A stretch of 64,000 nt of DNA. Source: Colwellia sp. BRX10-3 (lineage in GTDB: Bacteria; Pseudomonadota; Gammaproteobacteria; Enterobacterales; Alteromonadaceae). The DNA lies in the NCBI RefSeq assembly GCF_014077505.1, contig NZ_JACGWA010000006.1:124001-188000 (forward strand). The letters run 5' to 3'. Numbering within the stretch: the first letter of the stretch is position 1; each line of letters starts with the position of its first letter. This document shows positions 17,893-26,333 of the stretch, piece after piece. A model generated the notes under the pieces. That model had not been told where the DNA came from. It saw only the letters and a program-made list of their open reading frames with translations, and did not search any database. The position numbers and the translations under genes are program-made.

Positions 17893-18735
17893 CTACTTTT
17901 CAGGGCGAATGAACGGCATGTGTCTATTTACGTCTTTATAAAGTAAATATCTGAACGGACCTGGACCACCGGCATAACAAGACTGTGGGCAAAAAGCACG
18001 TAACCACATAAAATCACCCGCCTCTACTTCAACCCATTCACCATTTAGGTGATACACAGCTTTACCTTCTAAAACATAAAGTCCGTGCTCCATAACATGC
18101 GTTTCATCAAATGGGATAACTCCACCGGGCTGGAAAGTTACAATGTTAACGTGCATGTCATGACGCATATCTGATTGCTCAGTAAAGCGCGTAGTTTCCC
18201 ATACGCCACCGGTATTTGGCATTTCTATGCCTTTAACGTCATTATCACTTGTTACAAATGCTTCAGGTGCATCGATACCATCAACATACTGATACGCTTT
18301 GCGGATCCAATGAAACTTTACATTAGCATTACTATTGTTTTTTATTGTCCATTTGCAGCCAGGTGGCAAGTAGGCATAACCACCTGTTTCCATGTGATGA
18401 TTAGTCCCTTCAATATTAACGTCCATCTCACCTTCAACAACGAAAAGTACACCTTCGGCAATATCGTCAAGTTCTGGTTTATCAGAGCCACCATTGGCGC
18501 CAACTTCTACAATATATTGAGAAAAGGTTTCTGAAAAACCACTCAATGGGCGAGCGATTACCCACATACGCATTTTTTCCCAAAAGGGTAAATAACTGAT
18601 GACAATATCAGTCAAAACACGTTTAGGAATAATGGCATAAGACTCGGTAAAAATAGCTCTGTCCGAAATTAGTTGTGTTTGTGGTGGTAAACCACCCTTG
18701 GGTGCATAATATGTGTGTTTATCTGACATGGTCAT
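17893..18735 (-). CDS. allE: (S)-ureidoglycine aminohydrolase AllE
   Basis: This 280-residue bicupin, manganese-dependent, converts S-ureidoglycine to S-ureidoglycolate with release of ammonia. Family features include YYAPKGGLPPQTQLISDRA, an N-terminal cupin (EGVLFVVEGEMDV; GGYAYLPPGCKWTI) and a C-terminal metal cupin with ETHVMEHGLYVLEGKAVYHL and the Gln ligand in CPQSCYAGGPG. Its ATG overlaps the stop of the malate synthase G remnant (TAATG), showing that the two were once consecutive genes. An alternative in-frame ATG lies 6 nt downstream at 18729. Its substrate normally comes from AllC, for which no gene is visible here. Confidence 0.93.
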   Translation of the reverse strand: MTMSDKHTYYAPKGGLPPQTQLISDRAIFTESYAIIPKRVLTDIVISYLPFWEKMRMWVIARPLSGFSETFSQYIVEVGANGGSDKPELDDIAEGVLFVVEGEMDVNIEGTNHHMETGGYAYLPPGCKWTIKNNSNANVKFHWIRKAYQYVDGIDAPEAFVTSDNDVKGIEMPNTGGVWETTRFTEQSDMRHDMHVNIVTFQPGGVIPFDETHVMEHGLYVLEGKAVYHLNGEWVEVEAGDFMWLRAFCPQSCYAGGPGPFRYLLYKDVNRHMPFIRPEK

Positions 18736-19133
18736 TATTTCCTTGATGTCTGGGCTGCAATGAATTTTTTTCTGTATTCATGAAGCAAAGGTTCGGTATA
18801 CCCATTTGGTTGAGTTTTACCTTTAAATATTAAATCTAGTGCTGCTTGAAAGGATAAGCTCTTTTCAAAGTCTTTAGACATAGCTTGATAAGCTGGATCG
18901 TGGGCGTTTTACTCGTCTACCACTACAGCCATTTTTTCTAAAGCATTTCTAACTTGTGACTCAGTCAAAATAGAATGTTCAAGCCAATTACACATATGTT
19001 GACAAAAAATTCGTAAGGTCGCTCTATGATCTTCCCCCATTAAACCGATGTTATTAATATTAGGTACTTTCGATGCTCCCATACCTAATATTAATAACAT
19101 CGCACCACATAACTTAAAAGGCCTTGTGCGTTA
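18735..19133 (-). pseudogene. glcB: Malate synthase G (glcB) C-terminal remnant
   Basis: Only about 130 codons of a protein of about 720 remain. Pieces in order on the minus strand: [12 protein letters not shown] (third frame right after the puuE stop), then [19 protein letters not shown] and [19 protein letters not shown], then VVVDE followed by an in-frame TAA (18909-18911) where family members have Gln in VDxQNAxDPAY, then [14 protein letters not shown] to [14 protein letters not shown]. There is also a frameshift between VVR and SKVP, inside a 21-bp inverted repeat. The 5' part is deleted, with the breakpoint at the puuE stop. The enzyme would have condensed glyoxylate from ureidoglycolate with acetyl-CoA. 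Confidence 0.85.
19046..19102. repeat. Perfect 21-bp inverted repeat inside the glcB remnant
   Basis: Arm 19046-19066 and its exact reverse complement at 19082-19102 flank a 15-nt loop. The left arm is part of the original coding sequence (encodes NINNI). The right arm replaces the expected codons after VVR and causes the frameshift, so it looks like an inverted copy made by template switching. Confidence 0.85.
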
Positions 19134-20054
19134 TTATTTAGCGCTGTGATGCTTTATCCAATGTTCTGCTATATCTTGTCTTCTACATAGCCATACATCA
19201 TTAAACTGTTCAACATAGTCGAGGAAGCGCACTAAACTTGCAAACCTTCCAGGTCGACCTATGATGCGACAATGTAGGCCTATTGACATCATTTTCGGTG
19301 CGTCGGAACCTTCAGCATATAGCGTATCAAAAGTGTCTTTTAAATAGTTAAAAAATTGGTCGCCTGCATTAAAACCTTGTGGACTGGCAAAACGCATATC
19401 GTTTACATCAAGCGTATAAGGTACGATTAAATGCGGCTTATTTATGCCGTCAATAAAATAAGGTAAATCATCAGCATAACTATCTGAATCATATAAGAAT
19501 GAGCCCTCTTCCATGATCAATTGTCGAGTATTCTCACTCATTCGGCCTAAGTACCAACCTTTAGGTTTTTCACCGGTCATTTCTTGATGAATCTCAATAG
19601 CTTTTTGTAAGTGATCACGCTCTGTTTCAATGGAAACTTTTTGATAGTCAATCCAACGGTAGCCATGACTGGCAATTTCCCAGTCAGCCTCTAACATGGC
19701 TGCTACCGCTTCAGGATTTCTCTGCATCGCCATAGCGACACCAAAAACGGTAACGGGGACTTTTCGCTCGGTAAATAACCGATGTAAGCGCCAAAAGCCA
19801 GCTCGACTACCAAACTCGTAAAATGACTCCATATTCATATGGCGTTCATTTTCAAAAGGTAGCGCACCTATGATTTCAGATAAAAAGGTTTCAGATGCCT
19901 TATCGCCATGCAAGATACAATTCTCTGCACCTTCTTCGTAGTTAATAACAAATTGAACTGCTATTTTTGCCTTATTAGGCCAATTAGCATTCGGAACTTT
20001 CTGGCCGTAGCCTTTCATGTCTCTGGGATAATTATTCATATTTACTGATGTCAT
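19134..20054 (-). CDS. puuE: Allantoinase PuuE
   Basis: This 306-residue polysaccharide-deacetylase-fold allantoinase, metal independent in studied homologues, hydrolyses allantoin to allantoate. Features are YPRDMKGYGQKVPNANWPN, INYEEGAENCILHGD, GSRAGFWRLHRLFTERKVPV, ASHGYRWIDYQ, YLGRMSENTRQLI and YDSDSYADDLPYF. Full length for the family. Its stop codon abuts the deletion breakpoint of the glcB remnant, so the deletion spared puuE exactly. It forms a transcript with allE ending at the 17822 terminator. Confidence 0.95.
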   Translation of the reverse strand: MTSVNMNNYPRDMKGYGQKVPNANWPNKAKIAVQFVINYEEGAENCILHGDKASETFLSEIIGALPFENERHMNMESFYEFGSRAGFWRLHRLFTERKVPVTVFGVAMAMQRNPEAVAAMLEADWEIASHGYRWIDYQKVSIETERDHLQKAIEIHQEMTGEKPKGWYLGRMSENTRQLIMEEGSFLYDSDSYADDLPYFIDGINKPHLIVPYTLDVNDMRFASPQGFNAGDQFFNYLKDTFDTLYAEGSDAPKMMSIGLHCRIIGRPGRFASLVRFLDYVEQFNDVWLCRRQDIAEHWIKHHSAK

Positions 20055-20460
20055 ATCAATGTCAACTCAATAGTTTGATTTCTAATTTTCTCTGTTGTTT
20101 AGGAACAGTCCGTTGAACAACATAAATAAGGTATTTTTGGATATTAATCCAAAGTGCAACATCCATGAAAATTAAGCTTGTTGATTGTTAATCACAAAAG
20201 CTTTTAAGCTGCTCTGGCTTTAAAACGCTGTAAACTGACAAAATACTAGGTTACTGAATTATCGTTTAAGACAACTCATTCCTGATAAAACTAGTTGAGC
20301 TAAAGTGTGAGGTTATCTTAAGGTTTACAAGATTTACTATTATCTAATAAACACATCAGGGTGTTAACAAAAAATTAATATTATCGAACAATATTTTTAT
20401 TTTATTTTTCGATAATAATATTTAAGTTATAAGATTAAACTTATTTTAAATTAATGACCA
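20055..20460. other. Upstream region of puuE, no gene seen
   Basis: About 400 nt, very AT-rich toward 20340-20460. It must hold the puuE promoter, but no clear box or ORF with a ribosome site was found. In the ancestral order the permease gene (remnant at 20516) would have been immediately upstream. Confidence 0.4.
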
Positions 20461-20486
20461 GGCTAGTTTGCAGTAACAAACTAGCC
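20461..20486. repeat. Perfect 10-bp hairpin
   Basis: GGCTAGTTTG (20461-20470), loop CAGTAA and CAAACTAGCC (20477-20486). No T run follows on either strand. It lies just past the 3' end of the permease remnant and may be its former terminator. Confidence 0.6.
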
Positions 20487-20515
20487 TTAAGCAAACTTAA
20501 TCAGGTTCGATTAGA

Positions 20516-20752
20516 TTAAGATACTACCGTAACCGTAACCGCTACCATAGCATCGACACCTATAGCTGCAACTAATGAAATTAAAATTGAAATATAAGCA
20601 AAACTCCTACCTTGTACTATCGCTTATCTTGCGCCAATGGGGCCGGCACCTATAGTTTGTAATAAATACTCCTGGCAATCACATACACGTTTAGTCGGCA
20701 TATAGTTAGGTTCACCAAACTGTTCAGGTGTTCCTACAGATAAATTAGACAC
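20516..20752 (-). pseudogene. NCS2-family nucleobase (urate/xanthine) permease remnant
   Basis: A 79-codon frame starts at GTG 20752 with a GAGG ribosome site 8 nt upstream. It reads MSNLSVGTPEQFGEPNYM, then LLQTIGAGPIGAR, an in-frame TAA at 20624-20626, then AIVQGRSFAYISILISLVAA and IGVDAMVAV. The middle matches the conserved NCS2 segment around TxGxGPxGARLPIVQGTSFAxI. The first transmembrane region is missing (internal deletion) and everything after about residue 79 is lost. The position between the Tsx-like porin and puuE fits a purine or urate uptake gene. The family call is from motif recognition. Confidence 0.65.
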
Positions 20753-20778
20753 AATTAATCCTCATTTAGGTAGTTAGA

Positions 20779-21516
20779 CTAAAAAGTCCAACGTGCCATG
20801 ATTTGTGGAACTGATTCATTACGGCCTTTGATGCCTAAACGGTTTTTCCAGTATTGATATTCAACACCGACAGCAAAGCTTTTATTTGCATGCCATAAAA
20901 CTTGAGGTTGCATAAGTAAGTTAGATTCACTACCAAAACCATCTCCCTCACCAGACGTCCAATCTAAAAAACCTTCAAATGAAAAATTTTCGTCACTTAT
21001 GGTAAACGACTTATTCCAAACTAAATTAAATTGTACTGAGCTACCATCTTTTGTCGGATCATTACGGTATTGCGCATGAGTTTTAACAAATTTAAACCCT
21101 GGTACATTCCAATCTAAACTGACACCACCCATTTTAACTATTTTGGTAGTAAACTTGTTAGAGGTAAAGTCGGCTTGAACAATGCCATATACACCTTTAA
21201 TTACATCATTATTGGCAGGCTTAAAAAAACGATAACGAGGACCGAATTCTAAATGCGTACCACCAGTATTATCAGAATGACTGATATTAGTAACATCAGC
21301 GAAAAAGTACGTATCACCCCAGGTAAAACCTGTTGCATTTGCAACTGTAAAAATTGTTTCGTCTTTATCTGCGCCGTTAAAACCGCGTGCATAATCTTGA
21401 CCGACTAAACCTTCAACTTTAGTAGAACTCCAAACTGAGGCTTGTGCTGTTGCTGCTGCCCCTATTAAACCAACTAACAGAGCTGAGGCAGCAATAGCTG
21501 TTTTAATTTTATTCAT
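20779..21516 (-). CDS. Tsx-like nucleoside-specific outer membrane channel
   Basis: This 245-residue outer-membrane beta-barrel has a signal peptide (residues 1-26, cleavage after AQA). It shows alternating strands with aromatic girdles, LEFGPRYRFFKP, GVEYQYWKNRLGI and a C-terminal Phe (MARWTF) typical of barrel insertion. The overall pattern (FADVTNISHSDNTGGTHLEF) resembles the Tsx / nucleoside-specific channel family. Its location at the head of the purine island suggests uptake of nucleosides or purines. Its inner-membrane partner is probably the decayed permease next to it. Confidence 0.75.
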   Translation of the reverse strand: MNKIKTAIAASALLVGLIGAAATAQASVWSSTKVEGLVGQDYARGFNGADKDETIFTVANATGFTWGDTYFFADVTNISHSDNTGGTHLEFGPRYRFFKPANNDVIKGVYGIVQADFTSNKFTTKIVKMGGVSLDWNVPGFKFVKTHAQYRNDPTKDGSSVQFNLVWNKSFTISDENFSFEGFLDWTSGEGDGFGSESNLLMQPQVLWHANKSFAVGVEYQYWKNRLGIKGRNESVPQIMARWTF

Positions 21517-21540
21517 ATTATATTCTCGCTTTTGATGTGT

Positions 21541-21563
21541 TGTTGCGTTGTTGCGTTGTTGTG
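21541..21563. repeat. 8-bp tandem repeat in the porin 5' region
   Basis: TGTTGCGT is repeated twice, followed by TGTTGTG, 25 nt upstream of the porin start on the minus strand. It would lie in the leader of that mRNA. Confidence 0.55.
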
Positions 21564-21635
21564 AAAATTTCTTACGTTTTTTATTGTTTTATTTTCATAC
21601 TTATAGTTTTAATTATTTTACTTTCTTACTTATTA

Positions 21636-21663
21636 CCCCCCCCCTTTACCATAGTGAAAGGGG
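21636..21663. repeat. Nine-C homopolymer with overlapping hairpin
   Basis: Nine consecutive C at 21636-21644 (G on the porin coding strand) overlap a 7-bp hairpin CCCCTTT (21641-21647) / AAAGGGG (21657-21663). Such tracts are slippage-prone. It lies about 120 nt upstream of the porin gene. Confidence 0.6.
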
Positions 21664-21671
21664 TTAATTTA

Positions 21672-21892
21672 TTATTGATTTTGTTGTTTGTACCATGTTG
21701 CTAGTAACGTTCGTTCTGAATCAATTTCTTGCCCTATCCTTAGTCTTTCTAACATTTGCTTTTGACTAGGAAAGATAACAAAACACACACACTCGCTGCC
21801 ATGATAGTACCTAGCATAACGCCGAAGTTAATAAAAGCACCTTTACCGCTGAAAATATTAGTCAAGCTATAGGCTGTAATTGATACCAACGT
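21672..21892 (-). pseudogene. Second PuuD-family (Urate_ox_N) fragment, frameshifted
   Basis: Minus-strand translation gives TLVSITAYSLTNIFSGKGAF, INFGVMLGTIMAASVCV, then, one frame over, FVIFPSQKQMLERLRIGQEI and DSERTLLATWYKQQNQ before a stop. This parallels the intact PuuD segment LTQIFSARGAYIHMGAIIGTIMAG, then FFGIMPSQRALVKAVEEGK. The frame changes at an (AC)5 dinucleotide run near 21783-21792, a likely slippage site. About 70 of 400 codons remain. Confidence 0.7.
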
Positions 21893-21995
21893 AAAAATAA
21901 ATCGATTTTAACTAAAGCAGATTTACATAATATATCCTAAATAATGTAACCACCTAAAATTCTGCTTATCTACACGAAAGCAGAATACATAAAAA

Positions 21996-22012
21996 GTACT
22001 AATATTTAGTAC
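21996..22012. promoter_or_regulatory. Inverted repeat upstream of the DUF1428 gene
   Basis: GTACTAA-TAT-TTAGTAC, a 7-bp inverted repeat, ends 24 nt before the ATG at 22037. A further hairpin (ATTCTGCTT/AAGCAGAAT) lies at 21959-21986. It could be an operator; nothing else supports it. Confidence 0.35.
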
Positions 22013-22036
22013 AGGCGATAAATCAGGAAATAAAAT

Positions 22037-22390
22037 ATGGCTTATGTAGACGGTTTCGTAATAGCAGTGCCAACGAAAAATAAAACCAGTTATCTAAAAC
22101 TGGCTGAAGAGATGGCTATTATTTTTAAAGATCATGGCGCCTTAACCGTAGTTGAAAATTGGGGCGATGCTGTCCCAGATGGTGAAACCACCTCGTTTCC
22201 TTTAGCAGTTAAATGCCAAACTGATGAGACGGTAGTATTTTCTTGGATCACTTGGGTTTCCAAAGAAGCAAGAGAGTTGGGGATGAAAAAAGTGATGGCA
22301 GATACACGAATGAACTGGGAAAATATGACGATGCCTTTTGATGGCAAGCGCATGATCTTTGGCAGTTTTGAAACTATTTTAGAAAAATGA
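22037..22390 (+). CDS. DUF1428 family protein (YbaA-like)
   Basis: This 117-residue soluble protein resembles the DUF1428 family, which has a dimeric alpha-beta (ferredoxin-like) fold: MAYVDGFVIAVPTKNKTSYL, VENWGDAVPDGETTSFPLAV, VFSWITWVSKEARE and a C-terminal MPFDGKRMIFGSFE. The function is not known. It is monocistronic, and the plus-strand sequence after it faces the terminator of the converging protease gene. Confidence 0.85.
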   Translation: MAYVDGFVIAVPTKNKTSYLKLAEEMAIIFKDHGALTVVENWGDAVPDGETTSFPLAVKCQTDETVVFSWITWVSKEARELGMKKVMADTRMNWENMTMPFDGKRMIFGSFETILEK

Positions 22391-22521
22391 TTAGCAAAAT
22401 ATAGCTGAGACTTATCTGATTGAATCTCTCGGATATTTCGATGTCATGACATATTTCAAACCATTTTATAAAACATGAGAAACTTGTTGGGTCTATTTTT
22501 AGTGTTACAGTTTTTAAAGAC

Positions 22522-22556
22522 AAAAAAATAGCCCACTCAATAATGAGTGAGCTATT
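22522..22556 (-). terminator. Intrinsic terminator of the M36 protease gene
   Basis: On the minus strand AATAGCTCACTCA, loop TTAT and TGAGTGGGCTATT form a 13-bp stem with one mismatch, followed by seven T residues (complement of 22522-22528). It may also work weakly on the plus strand for the DUF1428 gene. Confidence 0.8.
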
Positions 22557-22604
22557 ATTAATTTACAACATTTAAAGCTTACATTTTAACTTAAGGCTTA
22601 AAGC

Positions 22605-25600
22605 TTAAAGCTTAATAATAGTACCGTTCACTGGATTAACCATAAACTCAACTAGTTCAACACCACTGTCTTCAGGCGAACTATCTGAACTTGTATCAGT
22701 ACTCGCATCAGCGGCATCAGTCACCATTTGGTCAAGTACAATGGTAAATTGTGTTGGGCCATTCGCATAACCTTTCACACGTAAGATGTAAGTTTCACCA
22801 CCAACAACCGTGCTACCTACTTGCTCTGACGCGCCTAAATTACCAGATGTAGCTAATACATTGCCTTCGCTATCCAACATTGAGAAATCAAGGTCTGGGT
22901 AAGCACCACCTACATCAGCATCTGCACTTAAGGTTGCCACTGCACTTGTCGCACTGTTTAATGCGGTGAAGTTAACATCAACATAGTCAACGCCATCAGC
23001 AACTAATACATCAGTTGTACCAATTGCTACTAAACCTTTATGTTCAGAAATAGCATGGTAAACCACCTCGCGTTCTGCAGCTTCAGATGTATCATTTGAC
23101 ACTTGGCTACCATTAGCGGCACGTGATTGCCCTTCTATCTTAGCGAATACTTTCGCTTTAAAAGTAAACATTTCAGCTAAAGGATTAGCAAAGCTTAAAT
23201 TACGAGCACTTGAGTCCATACCAGTTGCTAAAGCTTCATCGTAGGTGAAACGTGCTCTATCACCACGTTGACCACTGCCGGAATTATCAGCGTTGTTAAC
23301 CGTAACGTTAGGACTACTAATTGACACAATATCAAAGTTGATAGGTCCAAATAGTGTCTTCGCGCCATTGTTAGTTAAGGTATTATCAAAAGCAAATTCG
23401 CTAAGCGAGAAAGTCACATTACTGATCCTTGCTTGAACATCCTTAGTCACATTCTTCGCTTTGAGTTTAGTTTTTGCCGTACCTGATAAGTCAGAAAAAC
23501 CAACCTGTCCTGAAGCGTTCGTTTTAATAGCTCGAACAACATATTGGTAATCAAAAGCTTCAATACCTTGACCCGCGCCACGACCAAAGCCTTGGCCTTT
23601 ATCTAAATAGCTAGGCTCTGTCACAAATTCTACATGGGTATAACCGTTTGAACTCAAATCACCATCAATATATTCACGGCCTGGAACACCGGCAAATAAA
23701 CGCGCTGGGCTGCCTCCTTTACGTTTCAATACTTGATAACCAATGACATTATCAACACTATCCCACGTCACATTAATGCTGTCTTGATTCACAATATCAG
23801 CAACAATATTTTGTGGCGTTGCAGGAGCTACTTGACCGGCAGTAAAATCACTTACTGCGGTTGAAATCATTTGTACGCCGCCAAGTGGAGCTTGGGCATT
23901 TTTACCTAATTCACGAGCAGCATATACACGTTCAATTAGGGCATGGTGTCTACCAAGGGAATTCGCATCAACTGAATTTGCCGGGTATAACATAGCGTCA
24001 GCAATTAACACCGCATCACGGGCTTTAACAAATGTATCTGGAGCACTAACACCTAGTACATACATAGAGCCTAAGAAGATACGCTCCCAAGTTTCTTTAC
24101 CTAAGCTAGCCGCTTGCGTTGCTTCACCAGTCACTGGATCAGGGCGCACAAAGTCGTTAGCTGGATACATCTCTACCATCAATTCACGTAAATCCCACAT
24201 TGCGCCGGCATAAATTTCACCGTCTCTGTGTACTTCAAAAGTGTTACCGCGAGTACCTAATTGAGAATAACGCAATTGACTTTGGCCACTGCGAATATAC
24301 TCAAAAGAGTCTGGGTCAACATTGCCTTCACGTAATACATCTCTTAATTTACAAGCATTAACCGGATAAGTACCTAAATCAGGAGTTTCACCGATAGTAT
24401 AAGCCCATAAATCCGCTTGACCTTCGTTTAACGCGCCGCCTTCTGGACTACCTTCAAAACCTGCAATTGGCGTAATAGTCGCATGTGTACCTTCATGAAT
24501 TGGAACACTAAAATCTATCGCTAGGTTATTAAAAAGATTACCGTGACCATAAAACGTTGGGTTAACCACAACTTCTTGACCATTAACGTCTTGTGAAAGT
24601 GGAATAGCAAAGGCATTATCTAAATTTAACAAGTCGTTTAGGAACTCAGGGTCACTAGGGTCTTGTGGCGCATCTAAAACATTAGGAATATGCACAACGC
24701 CCACTAATGGAGTTGACTCATTTGGGTATTGATCCGGAAAACTACCACTACCAAAACCGCGCGCATGAACCGCATCACCATCTTTGTGTAAGTAATCCAA
24801 ATATTCCAATAAGTTAGTAATATAAATAAACTGGCTGATACCATCAAAATGTACTTTTGAGCCTGTGGTATGATCTTTTTCATCGACACGGCCATATACT
24901 GACGCTTCATCACGATCAAAATAATAAGTGCCTAGCGCGGCTTGAGCAAACGGTGAGCTCGTTGGTAAGGCGCTGCCGATAAGAGCATGTTTACCTGTCA
25001 ACACACCTTCAACACCAGTTACGCGGTTGGTATCATCAAATTTTCTTAATTTAATGCGCAATAAGTCTTGTGGTCGACCGGTTAATCCGCCGTCTTCATC
25101 TATGATTTCACAATTGTCTTGTAATTCAGTAGTGATCGGTGGAAAGGTTGGGAAATAATCGGCATATTGATCTGTAGGTTCATCACCTTCTGCGGTACGT
25201 ACTTGATCTTCACGATAAAGTACGTCGCCAGATTGCGCATCAACCATATATTTAAAAACACCAAATGGGTTAGTTGAATAGTAATAGAACTGCCAAACTA
25301 AACTATGTCCTTCACCCGTTTGTACAAAACGTAACTCAGGCATAGGTGTTTTAAATACGCCTAATTTAGTGGCAATAGTTTCAAATGCTGGTGTTAACAC
25401 ATCCAACGCCGCAGCAGGAATGTCTTTTTGAAATTGTAATAAATTTTGGCTTGCCGCTAATACCGCAGCTTCTGCAGAAAGTTCAGGTCGGCTAGCAAGA
25501 TTAGAGGCTTTTTGATATGGGCCCATAACACCACGAACATTATTGTCTGCATCGATAACAACACCAACACCATTACCTTCAACTTTAATGCCATTAACCA

Positions 25601-26054
25601 TTTGGTCGAAACGAACAACTTGGCCACCTAAAGCGGGTTTTGAACGGTTAGCATTAAATTGTAATTGGTCATTGCTCAAACCTTCAAAAATATCTTGATG
25701 GTCGGCAATAAAATTGCGCGCCATATTTTCAACTGAGTTACCCGAAGTTTTAATAGCCATACCCGTCATAGCATCGATTGTTCCAGTCATATCGTTCACT
25801 GAAACCTGTGCATTGGGGTTTGACGCTTTAAACTGGTTAATGGCTTGAGCTTGTGTTGTGCTCAATGCCATTAAATTGGTAAACGCTGTATCTTGCAGTT
25901 GATTAAGGGTTGGCACGCCAACAACATCAAAATTTAAGATTTGATTCGCTTTAGCGCTGTCTGTAATTGCAGCAGCATAAGCGTCGGTGGGTAAAACGGT
26001 GAAAGGTGTTGCAAGTGCAAACGCAATAGCGCTAGAGAGTAGTGTAGTTTTCAT
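22605..26054 (-). CDS. Secreted M36 (fungalysin-type) metalloprotease
   Basis: This 1149-residue exported protease starts at ATG 26054, where AAGG lies 10 nt upstream and MKTTLLSSAIAFALATPF opens a clean signal peptide; an in-frame ATG at 26102 would put charged residues before it. A fungalysin/thermolysin propeptide (to about residue 270) precedes the catalytic domain with the zinc motif HEGTH (HExxH) near residue 520 and the third ligand Glu in GGALNEGQADLWAY. A fibronectin-III-like segment follows (PQNIVADIVNQDSINVTWDS), and a C-terminal bacterial pre-peptidase-like domain (LSADADVGGAYPDLDF, GGETYILRVKGYANGPTQ). It probably digests external protein in a marine heterotroph. Strong terminator downstream. 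Confidence 0.85.
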   Translation of the reverse strand: MKTTLLSSAIAFALATPFTVLPTDAYAAAITDSAKANQILNFDVVGVPTLNQLQDTAFTNLMALSTTQAQAINQFKASNPNAQVSVNDMTGTIDAMTGMAIKTSGNSVENMARNFIADHQDIFEGLSNDQLQFNANRSKPALGGQVVRFDQMVNGIKVEGNGVGVVIDADNNVRGVMGPYQKASNLASRPELSAEAAVLAASQNLLQFQKDIPAAALDVLTPAFETIATKLGVFKTPMPELRFVQTGEGHSLVWQFYYYSTNPFGVFKYMVDAQSGDVLYREDQVRTAEGDEPTDQYADYFPTFPPITTELQDNCEIIDEDGGLTGRPQDLLRIKLRKFDDTNRVTGVEGVLTGKHALIGSALPTSSPFAQAALGTYYFDRDEASVYGRVDEKDHTTGSKVHFDGISQFIYITNLLEYLDYLHKDGDAVHARGFGSGSFPDQYPNESTPLVGVVHIPNVLDAPQDPSDPEFLNDLLNLDNAFAIPLSQDVNGQEVVVNPTFYGHGNLFNNLAIDFSVPIHEGTHATITPIAGFEGSPEGGALNEGQADLWAYTIGETPDLGTYPVNACKLRDVLREGNVDPDSFEYIRSGQSQLRYSQLGTRGNTFEVHRDGEIYAGAMWDLRELMVEMYPANDFVRPDPVTGEATQAASLGKETWERIFLGSMYVLGVSAPDTFVKARDAVLIADAMLYPANSVDANSLGRHHALIERVYAARELGKNAQAPLGGVQMISTAVSDFTAGQVAPATPQNIVADIVNQDSINVTWDSVDNVIGYQVLKRKGGSPARLFAGVPGREYIDGDLSSNGYTHVEFVTEPSYLDKGQGFGRGAGQGIEAFDYQYVVRAIKTNASGQVGFSDLSGTAKTKLKAKNVTKDVQARISNVTFSLSEFAFDNTLTNNGAKTLFGPINFDIVSISSPNVTVNNADNSGSGQRGDRARFTYDEALATGMDSSARNLSFANPLAEMFTFKAKVFAKIEGQSRAANGSQVSNDTSEAAEREVVYHAISEHKGLVAIGTTDVLVADGVDYVDVNFTALNSATSAVATLSADADVGGAYPDLDFSMLDSEGNVLATSGNLGASEQVGSTVVGGETYILRVKGYANGPTQFTIVLDQMVTDAADASTDTSSDSSPEDSGVELVEFMVNPVNGTIIKL

Positions 26055-26333
26055 CTTAATAACCTTTATATTTTTTGCAGCTATAAACGTGAAAATATTC
26101 AAACGTTCATGGCCACTTTATGGGTAAGAAAGTAATTCACCTCTCCACAGTGCCCACTTTTTCAACAAAGGTTAATCGGGTGTTCCCCCCACTCAAGTTA
26201 GGTAAAAACCCCTAGTGCTATTTATTCAAATTTTCAACATACTTGTATCTTACCATTAACATCTTAATGGCAAACTTTAGGAGGCATAAAAGGAGCTAAA
26301 GATAATGACCCTAGGTCACTGTAACCTAAGTAA

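Noticed and set aside
24704-24919. 71-codon frame inside the M36 protease gene
   Set aside because: Overlaps the protease on the same strand in another frame and has no independent support.
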